Shown here: piece by piece, positions 10,384-25,300 of the stretch
How positions within the stretch are numbered: the stretch's first letter is position 1
Layout: each line of letters starts with the position of its first letter
Origin: Heliocidaris tuberculata
Lineage: Eukaryota; Echinodermata; Echinoidea; Camarodonta; Echinometridae
Assembly: GCA_025618425.1 (NCBI GenBank)
Contig: CM046847.1
Span: 7,615,033 to 7,679,032 of the forward strand
Reading direction: 5' to 3'
DNA length: 64,000 nt
Notes under the pieces: generated by a model
Databases searched by the model: none
What the model saw: only the letters and a program-made list of their open reading frames with translations
What the model was told of the DNA's origin: nothing
Translations under genes and position numbers: made by a program

Positions 10384-13300
10384 GTAAGTGACTAATGATG
10401 TCATAGAGCAAGCGTAGAAGATTGAATTTTCTGTAGAAAGCTTTCAGCAGTATTTGTGTACTTTTTGGTAGTGTTAGAGAAGAACGGGATATATTGGGAA
10501 ATTTCATGCTTTATTCCTTCCCAAAACTAAAAGTACTTCTGAAAAATTGTGTCTTTTATTTGCATTGAACTTTTCTTTATACAACATGTACATGTAAAAT
10601 GGTGTTGAAAGACTTAAAGCTTAAAAGAGCAGTTGTGAATATAATTTGTTTACATCTAGTATTGACAGTAATTTCCTTTCTGTTTGCAGGGATGATTTAT
10701 CCGTATTGAGGGCACTTAGTCAAACTGTGAGCAAGGTGAGTAATGAGTGCATGTATGTTAGTCTTATAAAATATGATGGATGCATTGATGCACCTGTCTT
10801 CATGTACATGTTCATAAACAAGTCTTAAACTTTGCAAATCTATGCTTCTTTACCATTCCTGTTTGATCTACATTGTAACACAGCATCCTATTGCCTTGCC
10901 ATATTTATGTACTTATTTACATTAACCTTTTAGCAGTAAACCATCTTGTGGCATAGACTCTCTGGTGTATCTTTCCACAGTAATGCATTGCTTCAATACA
11001 GATTCTAAATGGCTTATGTGTAAAGATAGCACACAGAAAATTTCAGCGCCCAATATCCCTTACAGTACATTTGCAGTAGTGTTACACAGGTCAAAGTCTA
11101 CGGGCAGTCCAGGGCAGTTCAGTAAGTAATAAGAAAGGCAGTCCCGTCCCGGCGGTTTAGTGACTAAACAGTTAACAAAGTGAGATTTTTAGGTCTGAGA
11201 ATGATGCCAGTTTTCAATTTTATGACTGACTTTAGGCCCTGTCACCTCTCTGTTTCAAGCATTTCAGGCTTTATATTGTACAGATATGGGTCTCCAACTT
11301 TCCTGGTACTCATTCCAGGTCACTGGAATAAAACCAACTGGTATCCATTTGCTTGAACATTCTTGTAAACCAGGAATTTTCAGGAAGTTTAACTTTAGTT
11401 AATGACAGCTGTTTTGATGTAAACAAACTTTTGCAGATTGTTAAAATTTAGGGTTGTGATGAACAGTTATTTGTGTTCAGGATTCTGGACCTCCTGCACA
11501 AATTCTTCTTAGCAAGTTTCATGTTTTTCAGTAGTTCACAAATACAGTTGTATTGAACATGACTTTGTACTGATTCATGATGCTTGTTTACTTTCAGAAC
11601 AATACCACTATAACAATGGTCATTTTCTCTTTGCTCCTGATGTGTACAGGATCCTACTGCCTTGCCATATGTTTTCGCAGATGACCCCTACCTTCTCCCC
11701 AAATCTGCTGCCGAAAGGGTAAGATAAAGATATGCCTGTTTTCTGTGTTTTATGGAATATGAATGTATCTTACAGTGATAAGAAGTATTTAATATTTTGA
11801 TTGAAATGTCCTCATTTTAAATTTTTAGTCTTTGACAACAGTTTATAATTTTCTCCCAAAGCTCTAGCAGACAGATTTACTGAATGTTTTCCTACCACTG
11901 ATTGTAATAGCTGGAGAATGAACTCATATCGTAGCATACTTTCACTTAAATTGATTTTTTTTTTTTTTTGGTTGTTGTTTTGTTTTGTTTTTTGTTTTGG
12001 GGGCGGGGGGGGGGGGGCATTTTGGGGATAAATATGCAATTCTTCTAAAAGTAATTTTAATATAGTCATTCATGTATGTCACTATAACCTACTGAGGTCA
12101 ACATCACTGTGGATTCAATGCTGTATGAAAATGAAATAGTCTAAAGGGGATCAAGGAAGGGTCACATGAGTGTTTGATATTAAAGGGAAGGTTGAATTCT
12201 GGGAAAGGTAAAAAATAATTTGTTAGCTTTCTCATTCTTTTTATGTTAGTTTGGAAGATTATCATAGTAGAAATGTCCCCTGAAAAGAATTGCTCTTCAA
12301 ATATCCTCACATTCAAAATATGACAAGAAACAGCTGAAATGTTTGGGCCGAACATTTGTGCCTAGTCCCATATACACATTTCTGTGTGCAGTGCTTGTGA
12401 CTCGCAGCAGGATTGAGTCAATTTCTTACCATTTTGGTGATTCCAAGACCTTACAGCATACACAAATTCTTATGTGCTATATAATCAACCTTTTCCAATT
12501 GCTTTGAGACTGTCACAGTTTTTTTCGTAATTCAATCTCATGACCAGAACTCAACTTTATTTTTGAAGAGGACAAATCGGCCAAAATCTATTTAATCTGT
12601 ATATTTCTGAATTTATGCTAGTAACCTTTCTTCAAAATATTACTTCTGTAGTGAAATATTTCAAGTTTAAATAATAACTCCAGGAAGTAAGCAACTTGTG
12701 AGTATTTAGTCAATGTACTCGCAAGTAAGGTGGCATGCACAGAAGTAAATTCTGATTTAAATTTCATGCTAGCTTTACAGAATCATGATATTCCCTTTAG
12801 TTATGTCCTCTAACAATATACATTTTTTTTTGTGTGTGTGCAATTGGTCCACTTTAATTCAAAGTAGGATTTTTCTTTCTTTTCTGTAGAGGAGATACCA
12901 GTTGTCAAAAGATTCTGGAAAGAAAGCTGCTCAGTATATCATAAACACCAAGCCAGAGGTCTTCTTAGGATTACAGAAAGATGAACCGAAGATTGAGGTA
13001 TGTTTCATTCTATTTTTTTTTTTTTGGGGGGGGGGGAGATTATATGTAGTGCTTAATCCATGACATCTCACAGTGATTTACATATGCACGTATTACCCTG
13101 GCAATCAGATTCAGACTTGCTTGTATCCACATTCTTCACTCCCTGGAAGCATTCCAGCTGGTCACTTTTTTACAGGTCAAAGCAATGTTGATTAAATCAC
13201 AGTGACATTTGTTTGTGGAATGCCATGACTTCAAAAATTGTTGTAAGGATTTTAAGCAAAGTGTATGCACATTTTATTGATAAACCAAATTGATCTTGAA

Positions 13301-16300
13301 AGCAAACTGTACTCAAGGTAACCTGAATAAATTTATTATTATTATTTATTATTTATTATTATTTATTTGGCAAAGACAAAAACAAGATATCCGTGAATAC
13401 AAAACCAACATTAGATTTTGTAGAAGAGAGTCACATGGATGCTGGGAAAAGAAAAGGATTAACTATAACCCGAAGAGTTTCTCTTCCATTCCATGTGACT
13501 TTACATAAATGAAATAGAATAAAATGGTGTGATACAACAAATAATGAATTATGGTTGTAATTACTAGATTTAGAGACAATAATCATTGACTTAAAGGGAA
13601 AGTCCACACCAATACCAAGTTGGCTTCAAAAGAAGCAGAAAAGTAAAAAAAAAAAAAAGAAGACCAACAGAAGCCCGAACAAAATCTGACTGACTCTGAA
13701 TCTGACTTATTAAAATGTTAGCTCTTCAGAGACTGCAAGTTAAAGGTGTCTATAATAGAGCTGTCTCATTGCAGTTGTTTTAGCAACATACATTCATATT
13801 AATCATTTTTTTCATTCCTTGAATTTCCAGGCATTTTATCCACCTGTCGATTCATCAGAAGTCACAGAGCTGAGTGAAGAGGCCATCTTAGAGAGGATAG
13901 GTGTGAGTGACATGCAAGGAGCTCTAGAGGTCCACAAACAACTCACAGAATCAGGTACAGTTTGAACTCTACCATGTTGTCTGATTTTATAGTAGCTAGG
14001 TCACAATACTCGCAAGCAATTGCAGCTCTAGGTTTACTGTGCTAAAGAAAATCTTGACTATTTTTCTTTTACTTGAGCAGAATACTGAGTTGGTATTCAA
14101 AAAGAATTTTATGTTTTATTGTATTATTCTTTGCACTATGTACATCTACATGTATGTGCCCATGGATGTATAATCAGTCAATCGATCTATTCATCCATCC
14201 TTCAGTCTATAAATTATCTATCAATCAATCCACATCTGTACATTTACATTTACCGAAGAACACCATGTATTTCTAGAGGTGAACAGTATCCTGTTTGACT
14301 GTCTCTGCTTCTGCAAAAGTATGATTCATCCATCCTTCCATCATTCAATCAACCATTCAATCAGTCATTCATTCAATCAGTCATTCATTCAATCAATCAA
14401 TCAATCAATCAACCAACCAATCAACTACTCATTCAATGTGGTTCTTATCTTATAGGTCACCATGTATCTCTGGAGGTGAATAATACCCTGCTAGACTTTC
14501 TTTGCTTCCATGGAGGTCGCCCACCGATTGGTGATTCTATCCTCAAGAAAATGCTGGCTCCAAAGTCTGCTGAAGAGGTAATTGTGGTAACATCTTGAAA
14601 TCTAAAATCATCTGTACAACTTCTAGCCCCTTGTCAAGTGATTTTGACAATAGATTCTATGCTTAAAATTCAGTGGAAATCAGATGTTGGAATCATTGAA
14701 ATGACATTAGATTGGGCATTTTACTTCATTATTGCATAACATTTTTTAAAAATACAAGGCCTGCTCAAAAAAAACAATTCAAGCATTTGAAAATTACGCA
14801 TATTTCATGGTTTGGTAAAACAAGCAAAACCCCTTGTTATGGTAAGAGTTAATTCAGCACTATTAGAAATTGTGAATTGCATTGTTGATTTGATAGGAAG
14901 GGGAGGCAGAAGATGAAGCAGCAGCAGGAGAGACAGGTCAAGAGAATGGTGAGGAGGTCATCCAGAATGAAAAGGAAGAAAGTCGCAACCAGAAGAGGTG
15001 GAGGAATAAATACCAAGCAATACTATGGAAGTAAGTTCTACCCAATTCAGGCATGTTGTCTTTCTCTTTTCTTTTTGTTTGTTTCTATCTGGTTTGGGAT
15101 GTTTATATTGCGTCAATTCTAAACCTACACAATGGTCTAAGCAACAGATATCTGCCAAAGAAGCTGAAAAAGAAATAGTAATAATATTCTGTTCTTGTAT
15201 AGTGCATACTGTATAAGCTGTTTTTTTCGCGTACAGATATTTTCGCGATTTTGGACTAGGTAGGGAAATTCGCGAGGGTTTAATTTCGCGATTTTTGTGA
15301 TGTTTTTGTTACTATAAATAGCCATATATTGAAGTGGAAATTTTCGCGAGGACCGACTCGCGAAAATCGCGAAAATAAAACCACCGCGAAAATAACCACT
15401 TATACAGTATCACATTATGATATAACATACCTATGCGATTCCAAAGAGTTTTTAGATATTATTTCCTTGGCTGTAGCTCCAGTTTCAGCACCTGTTACCA
15501 GTGTATTTCAAGGAATTATCCCATTTATTAAACTTACTGGGTTGAGTCCGGGGAAATGTAGATCAATGTCTTACCAAAGGACGTTAGTGCTGTGGCAGGG
15601 ATGTGATAAAAAAAAATTCCTTGTTTATGGAAAAAATCCTGGCAAATAAAGAGTTTGTACTCTGTCTTTGCAAAATAAAGGTAAACAAACAAAGTTTGTT
15701 CTTGTATTAGCCTGTATTTTGTTGTTCTATAAGTGATGATTTAGAGCCTGGTAATTTGGTGGTTAAAACATGGTTTCAGTTTAAACCAACTTTGTGACTT
15801 TTAGTCAATATGTTTAAAATATTTTCATTGGTGTTTTTTTTCTATTTTCCAGAGATGGTAATGCTGCAGATCAGCTGTTTGAGAGCATGGAGGATAGAGA
15901 TTCAAGAAGCTACAACAGTATGATTAGAGGACTAGTCAAGGTTAATGATTTTTAGATATAATTTCTCACTACCATACAATTGGTGATGATAATGCAATAT
16001 GAACACGTTTACATTGCTTGACATTTCAAAAAACAACCTTGTCCTGTCGGCAAATAGAAAGCAACAAAAGATTACCTCAATTGTAAAACGTTTTAAATAG
16101 ATATAACACACGCACACAGAAAAAAGAAACAATGAATATCACAAAAATGAAAACATTTCCCATGTTTTTTTTCTCATGTTTTTCTAATGAAAATATTAAC
16201 AAAGATATTAAAGCAGTAAGCATTGATGACTTATTACACTTAAAGAAAACTTTAAATTTACCCACTTGGTTGTCATTGTTATCATTGTCTATAGAAGGTA

Positions 16301-19300
16301 TCAATGAGTTTTCTTTTTGTCCCCGCCGAACGAAGTTCGCGAGGGGACTATGAAACGGGCTCCGTACGTGTGTGCGTGTGTGTGTCCGTCCGTCCGTCCA
16401 TCCGTCCGTCCGTCCGTCCGTCCGTCTGTCCGTGTGTGCTCAAATGTTAGAAAATGCTACTTCTCTGTCATTTCTTGGCCGATTTTGATTCCGATTGTTT
16501 TATCTGATAGGGCTGGGTGGGGGCTTCCAAACTTCTACACAGAATTTTGAAATTCATTAATTATGCAAATTTATGCAAATTTATTCAAAATTGACGAAAA
16601 ATGCTACTTCTCCTCTATTTCACATCGGATTTTGATTCCGATTGTTTTATCTGATAGGGCTGGGTGGGGGCTTCCAAACTTCTACACAGAATTTTGAAAT
16701 TCATTAATTATGCAAATTTATGCAAATTTATTCAAAATTGACGAAAAATGCTACTTCTCCTCTATTTCACATCGGATTTTGATTCCGATTGTTTTATCTG
16801 ATAGGGCTGGGTGGGGGCTTCCAAACTTCTACACAGAATTTTGAAATTCATTAATTATGCAAATTTATGCAAATTTATTCAAAATTGACAAAAAATGCTA
16901 CTTCTCCTCTATTTCACATCGGATTTTGATTCCGATTGTTTTATCTGGTAGGGCTGGGTGGGGGCTTCCAAACTTCTACACAGAATTTTGAAATTCATTA
17001 TTCATGCAAATTTATGCAAATTTATTCAAAATGCTGAAGGTTCATAATGTTTTCATGTTTTATATTTCAGTTGTATACATGCATTGTTGGTATTCTCTTC
17101 TTTTGCATGCAGTAACATTATTATTTTATTCACTAAAGTTTTAAGTTTCAGGCTAGTTAATTTCCACAGATCTGCACTTCCGGCGGGGACATTTATTACG
17201 CATTGCGTAATTTACTCATTCACTTGTTGGAAGATGTGAAAGGTTTGTGTTTGTTGTGACATTAAGGCATCTTGTAATATTGATGCATTTAGGCATTTTA
17301 TATGATTAAGGTAACCTCTTGCCTTTGATATGTTGTCAAAGGGTTAATATACATGTAAGTAAAATATTTTTTTTCTTCATTCTTACAAGGAGAACTTGTC
17401 TGTGTGTTCCTTCAAATACTAGTAAGCAATAGTTTTCATTTAATGTGCAGTATTTATTTCACTATGATATAAGTACCTTTTCTTTGTTTATTGGGACCTG
17501 GATTTTTTTTTCTCTTGTAGCATGGAGCTCAGTCACGTGCATACACCCTCTACAACGAGATGCAGGAACGAGGTATCCAAGCTGATGTCCATGCCTACAA
17601 TGCATTGATAGAGGGCAGTATTAACATCCGAGAAGATTACAAGGAGAGGTGGTCAGTCATGGCAGTAAGTGATGTAGTCTAGACTGTGAGATCTAAACAA
17701 AAAAATGTGTTTTAGGACCAAGTCAGAAGAGTATGTTTTCATTTATTCTGCCCTATGTATCTGTAGGATGCTGAAAGAGCACATACTGTAAAACCAAAAT
17801 TTTCACGTGCATGAAACTTTCACGAATTTTGCGAGGGGTCGAGATTCGCGAAAGTTTCATGCCGCGAAATAATAATAATATCACAATTGAAACAACATAA
17901 AATGATTGCAATTTGCGAAAGTTTCTTGCTGTAAAATTGGCTGTCATTAACAAGTTGCGAAAGTTTCTGGTTTTGCAGTAGTCACACACAAAAAAAAACA
18001 ACTTGCCTCTTGCACAAAAATTTGGATGAAGCACAATTCATAAATATGAGATTGTGATTGATTTTTTAATATGTGTTTAACCATATATGCCAAGAACACT
18101 GGATCTGTAGGAGCATATAGTTTTTTAACACAATGTGTATCAAACTCAAACTTACCACTCCATCAGTGGACTGGACTAATTTGACAAACTTTGTCAGGGT
18201 TTAAACGTACCTTAAAATTTGTCTGCTTTCAAGAATACCATGAAACGGTGAAAACAAACATCAGGGTGAACAGGAAAAATTTTTGGAAAAGCTATTTTGA
18301 CATAATTTCTTTTCCTCAAAATAGTACTGACTAAATTTTTTTTTTTTATAATATTCATAATGAGTAAAAGAAATATGATGGTTCTGCATCATTTTGGGAA
18401 AAACATCACATCAGATACGCTTTTCTAATACTGGTTCCTATTCACCCCATTATATAGTACCAGGCATTAAATCAGGTATAATTGTTCGTTTTTTCCCCAG
18501 CAATTAATGAAGCAGATGGATATGGAGAAAGTACAGCCCAATCTCGAGACGTTCAACACTCTCCTTGATAACCTACGAATCATGGGTGCGCTAGGACGTA
18601 AGATGGCGCTCAAGACAGTCGCAGAGATGAAGGCATGTGGTGTGGGTAAGTACATTCATCCAAATGATATAGTAATTTAGATTTGGTGTTTAATATTCAA
18701 ATAGAGGCTTTTATGCATGCCATGATGAATACAAAATTTTGTGTTTGATATTAAGAGACTCCTGTAAGCAATATTGCATGCAGTTTTTGATACAAAATGA
18801 AAAATTGCCCTCTGATTCAGCAAAATATGTTACTATGCTTTGCATACATATGTACATTAAAAAAAAAAAAAAAAAAACTAAATTAATATCTAGCAAATGG
18901 GTTAGATAGGAATATGGGAGAAGAGAAGGGAGAAACGGTTTATGATATAAAGTAATTATAAGGAAAACTGATTCCTGATGAAATAATATTACTTTTAATG
19001 AGAGAAATTACATTTTACTAGGCCTTCTGTATGAAAATATGAAAATGATTTGAATGAAAATAGAAGTCTTCACTTTGTTCTGTCATCATTCAGCTGTATC
19101 TGGGTTTTTTAAAGAGAGAAATTGGTCATAGCATATGAGGGCTCAGTTTCATAAACTTGTTACCAATATAAAGTTACAGTAGTGATATAAGCTACTGAGT
19201 AATTGTTATAAGCTACTGAATAATTGTTATAAGCTACTGAAATTGCTGCATTTGATTGGCTGTGATTTTGATGAAGTAGGGCCCCCAGGTATCATTGATT

Positions 19301-22300
19301 GACAGGTGGTATATTACACAGGAAATACCGTGAGTGTGAAATTCACACAGGAAGAAATGTAATTTACACAAACAGGTGCGCTGCAATAGCTAGCTTGTTG
19401 ATTACAGGAGATAAGAAATCTACAAGAAATAACTTGAGTTTATTTCTTGGCCAAAACTGGTAAACAAGGGGGAATGTAATTTACATCAAACCAGTGAGCA
19501 TGCAGAGAAAGAAGCATGCAGAGAAATAAGCCTGTCACTGTATTAGATGTATGCCAGAGTTCAAATCTCCTTTACTTTCATTTGAGAAGAAAGATCTCTT
19601 TTTTATATCTTTTATTTCACCTGAAATTGCAGTGACATGAACTGTTCGTACAGAAACTATGTTATATATTGCATCAAGATTTGATTGTACTTAATGACTA
19701 TCAATTTGCTGGATATTTATTGAACATGTTTTCCTTACACATGAAAAAGAATGAGTAAAGTTTCACCAAATGAAGTAAATTAGTTGTACAAAGTATGTAT
19801 CACACAGAATTTTATGTGCAACAGCTTTGGATATACCATTAAAGTAGCAACAGTATGTCAAGTATGTGATAGCTTTATGATATCTGAATACAATTGTTGT
19901 CTTTAATACCAACTTCATGTAGCAAAGGGTAGATAGATAGATAGATCAAAGGCATAATTTATATATCAAGTTTTATTTATGACTTTCATCATTTTGTTTT
20001 AAACCTTAGTGCTGTAAAAGTCACATAATTCAAAATGGCAATTTATTAGTTTTTTATCCTTGCTTATAAGGGTAGAAATGTACAATGTTAAGCCTTATAA
20101 AGATTGAAAAAGCTTTCTGTTTTATTGTAATTCAGTGTGACAATGCCAATTATTTTTTTACTTAAGTCTCGGATCATCCAGTAAGATTATTGTTGCTTGG
20201 TTATCCCATTCAAATGATAAACTCACCTATCTTTTTTTTTTTTTTCCAGAGCCCAGCCTTGGAACGTACAGTTTACTTCTCATGATCTTCTACAAAGACA
20301 GTAAGGAAAATTACTTTGATTAATCAGGGCCCTCTTGCATAAAAAGTTGTGTTTGATAGTAACTCAGAAAATTAAACGCAACTTGATTTTCAGCCAATGA
20401 GGATCAGGATTTTTGAGTTACGATAAACTTTTTATGCAAGAGGGCCCAGGAGACTTTAGTATATGGTGTTTGTTTTGAGATCTATGGGCTGCCAAAAAAC
20501 CACTGACAATATTTCAAAATGCCATGTACAGTAATAGCAAGTATTGATCATATGCACAATTTAGGTATACAGTAGTATAATTTAATGCAGCTATTTCTTT
20601 TAAATTCATTTCTTAGAATATCAAGGAGTTTAAAAAGATAACAGAGAAGAGAAATAAAAGTTTTATAATGATTAGTGATATATATTGCTTTTCACCTTTA
20701 TATTGTTTATTTCTCCAATTTATGATAAAATGAAAACTTTTCAGCAGCTTAGAGTTATAAGTATCTTGCTTTTTATTCCTTAAAATCATATAAATACTGT
20801 TTCATAATATCTTTCAGTTCACAGTACATGAACCTGTTTAAATTTCAAGAAAACAAAGCCTTTTTTTTTTTTACCCCTAAGTAAGATCCAATATAAATTT
20901 TTTGGTGGTTTAAAGTCATGTTGAGTGTGGTTATTATATTTGGGGAAAAAACTTGATGAATACCTTTTTTTTTCCATATTGATGAAAATAACTTTGTGAA
21001 TAACATACTCTTCAACTTGGAATACTTCTCATGTAACAAAAATGAAAAAAAAGCCTACCACCAATTTTTCCTTTTACTGGAACTCTTCCTCCTCTACCAC
21101 CTTTGACATTGGAAGGTTTAATAAAACTATTTTGTTTGTGTTTCAGGTCTTCCTCCCAGTGATATCTTATATGATATCATGGACACCATCGAAGGTCAAG
21201 AGTTCGCCATCAGGCATCCTAAAGATGGTGAGTCATTCCAGCTAGAGAAAAGAAAATACAGAGGAGGACAGAGCAATAGAGACCCTAGAAATCTTATACG
21301 TGTAAAGACCTCTGGAAATCAAAATAGGTATAGATAAACAGAGATAGAAATGAAATCATCATGAGGAGATCTCGCTTTTTCTATAGAAATTCCCCAAAGA
21401 GCCTGTGGGGCACTGGGTCATTTATTGTCAAATATCGTGAAAGAGATAATACTAGGTTTGCTGGTTGTTTGTGCTGTTGTGAGGTAGTATCAGTGGCGTA
21501 TCTATATGGGGGGAAACCCAACTGGCGTACCTTAAGTACACAATAAAAAAATTTGCCCCCTTTATTGTGTACTTTTACAGCACTGTGCCTCCTCTTTTCA
21601 AAATCCTGGATCTGCCCCTGGGTAGTATGGTTCAGTATTGTGCAATACAAATTTTAAATCTCTCTGTTTCATCTTAGTCAATTACTACAGACAATAGACA
21701 GCTACTTAAGATAGTGTACAAAGCAAGATTTAAGCTACATGTGCGTATACATGTGATCACATATTTGTATCATATTATTATGATCGTATATTATTCGAGA
21801 ATGTTACAGAATCACTGGGTGATTTCAAGTTCGGTGTTGGTGTTGGTGTTGGTGTTGGTGTTGAGAGCGTGAATTGGGCTGCTGATTCTAGCCCCAACAC
21901 TGAATTCGGGTTTATAAAATACCAATCACATTACTGATAGCTCAACACCTAGTGAAGTCAATCCCAGCACCAGCTTCATTTCAGGTTCGGTGTTGTGGCT
22001 GGTGCTAGTTTTGAGCCAACACCAACACCAGCTTTCAACACCGAACTTGAATTCACCCACTGTATCGCCAAGCCCTACATGTAATTTGAATCTCTTTCAA
22101 TTTCTCTTGATTTCTTTTGCAGTGGACTTCTTCAAAAATGCTATGTCAGTGGTAAGTTGTACAGTTATATCATTCTTACTGGTGTATTTATTTTTAATTT
22201 TTCTGCTATTTTGTGCTCTTTTCTGTAAATTCCTTTAAAAAATGATGTTTGTTGTTCCTTTAAATCTGTGATTTAAAACTTCTTTTGCTGACAGGTTTTT

Positions 22301-25300
22301 TAATTGGACAGAAAATTTACTTTCTGTAGACATTTGCAACCATATTGTGAAATATAAAAGATGTTTTCTGATATACCACTGAAATATATTCCAAAACTGG
22401 CAAGTGAAATTACTTGAATGTGAAGTTTTCACACTATGAAACGTCAATGAAAAGTAATTATTTTTTTTTTTTTTTTGGGGGGGGTGTAAATGACACACAT
22501 ACAGCAGTTAATATGCAACCATGAAGTGGAATATTTTGTTATGTCTGTATCTCTTGTTTAACAGTGCTTATCACTGAGGGATGTAGAGTTGGCCTACAGA
22601 GTGGATCTGCTTCTTAACACAGGAGAGAACTACAAGCTTGCAGGAGATTACATGGGGCAAAACATCTACTAGTGAGTGTAGCAGTTAGGTCCTTGAGAGA
22701 ATCCAATTTGTTGTGATGAGCACTGTGCATGGCAAAGATATAGAGTAATCTTAGTTTCAGCAGAACATTGCATCATTTATTTTTGTTGTCTATGAATACA
22801 ATATTTTCTCAGTTACGAGACGGAAGGAATTAACTCCATGTAAAGTGCTGCTAGTTAAACCTTTCCGGCCTTTTTTTTTTGGGGGGGGGGAAGGGGGGTA
22901 TGGTGTTCCATCCCTTTTCTCTTAATTAGTGCTGAGGAGTAACAACAATTCTGAAACTTGTAACTTGGCAAATATATCCTGCATTGTTTACAATATAAAT
23001 GAGGACATTTTTTATTTGGCCACTGAAAGCATAGTATTCATTGCAATCGTATGGTAACCCGATGTTGAAATATTTTGAATTTGGTATCAAAAGATGCTAC
23101 AAAGTTATGAAAGCATTGGATATGAAAATAAATGTCAGCAACCATACAGACAGGATTTATTATTGTCTTTATTAGTTCTGTAAACTATAGCAGCCATCTT
23201 TGACTCTTGTTCTTTGCTTCTTCTCAACCAGCGGGAGACTCTTCCATTTAATCTGTCTGATGGACAATGCTGAATCCATGTTTGAATATTACAACAAGTT
23301 TGTACCATCAGTAAGTAACACTTTAAGTATACTGAAAAACCAGAAACTTTGTGCGCATGTAATGTTTCCCGAGTGGTTCAGGTTCACTAAAGTTTCATGC
23401 CGCAAAGTCATTGAATCATAGTTGACATAGTACTATAAAAAAATTTCAAATCCCAAAAGTTTCTTGATGTGAAAATGGCCATCGTTTACAATTCATGAAA
23501 GTTTTATGTCACAAATGTTTCTTGTTTTACAGTAATCAAGTTTACCTTCATTGATTCTTTCATTCAGTATGGAGTCAGTAAATGTGACAAAAACAAAGTC
23601 AGAATTTTTAAAATATCCACAAATCGCCGCTGTAGAGTTTGTTTGCAAATTGGCAACTGCTTGTCAGTTGATGACATAATTCTGTGCTTTTCTATGGAGC
23701 AAAGAAGTTGTACAGGATTGGTAAGCAATTTACACTGTAGCTGTGGAAAGCTCAAAAAGAACTTGAGTAATTTCAGAAAGAGCTTCATGTAAAAACAAAG
23801 GAATATATGAACATTGCCCCAAGAAAAGCTCACTTTTACAGTAGGAAATAAAAAAGAGCTTCTCTGAATGAAATGTATGTAATGTGTACAACATGATTTT
23901 GAAACATCTCTATATTTCTTTAACCTCAGGCCTTAATCCCCAGTACAATTGTATACATGGACATGTTGAGGTCATTGGAAACTGCCTGTGCTTATGACCA
24001 CATTCCTCAGCTATGGGATGGTAAGTTGATTAGATGGTCTTCTGTATGATATTGAAAAATAATCATGTTGGTTGATGATGATAATGTTGTTAATGATGAT
24101 GATGACGAAGATTGTCACAGACTTTTTTACTTATTGACATGAGCTGTATATCTATCTTGTTCCCTACCTTCTACAGATATATGTATGTATGGTCACCGAT
24201 ACCGTCAAGATGTCTTGGAGCTAGTGGTACAGGTTATGGCTACATCATCTGATGCAAGTCCAGAGGTAATCACACCAGTTGGTTGCTTTATTTTATGATT
24301 GGGTGTCCAAACTTTGAGCACACTTTAAATAAAGTTTGTAGGAATTTGATATTTGTTTTCGGATTTCACACATTTTACAAAATCTTTTACAGATAAATCA
24401 CCTCAAAATGAAAGCAAAATTCTGGACCATAAATTAGAAAATTAATTGACAAAGAATTTAGGAAATATTATGGTCTCTAATTTTGAGTTAAAAATTCAAA
24501 TTAGCAATCATGGTTTTTCTCCTCAAGTACCTCACAAATGTGTTACAAATTGGTGAGAATCATGAATTTACATCAGCAGGTACCAACCTAGAATTTTCAT
24601 GAATATTTTGCCATGATTTTTCTTACTTTTCGTAGAATAAATCCCAGTTTTGCTCCGTTGCGCTGGACATTATTTCTGCAGCCAAAGAAGCCACCTCAAG
24701 AGTAGACCAAATCAAGTAAGTGGCAATGATTAACAATTTTGTTGTGAAGTTAAGAAGACAATCATCTTTTTTTTTTTAATGTTAATGTGATGAGGGAAAA
24801 AAACAACTTTTATCAAGTGTATAATTTATATTCAACAAACAGCAAGAAAATAATGAGCTACTCTTTATAAGCCTCCAGCATTGCTGAGAAAGAAAAATCA
24901 AGCATTGGAATGGCATTGGAATGGTTTTCTTTGTATTGTTTTTTCATGGCATCCGCCAACACCAATCCCCCCTCCCCTTCACAATTTGTTTTCTTATTAT
25001 GTTTGGCAAGCTTGCAATCTTTTTTACCAGTAGCTGTACTTTATATATCTGTATCATATATTTTGACCACTGATTTTCGAAGTATTTCATCCTGGTCCAG
25101 AAAGGAACAAGAAAATCTATGCGATGGCAAAGCTCCCCTCAAGTTTTCCATATCCGGGGGGAACACTCCCTCAATAAAATTTATCGCTATTACATCCATT
25201 TCTTTGAAACTTTCTGGCAAAGAAACTGAGAGTAAATTTTGTAGTGTCAGGAGTTTGGCATGGATGTTGTGTGGACCTTTTTTGGTGTGAAATGCCAGTT

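Noticed and set aside
24910..25290. 126-codon plus-strand frame within a PTCD3 intron
   Set aside because: No recognised motif, no splice phase fitting PTCD3, flanked by repeat-like sequence; reverse strand also gave no confident transposon match.
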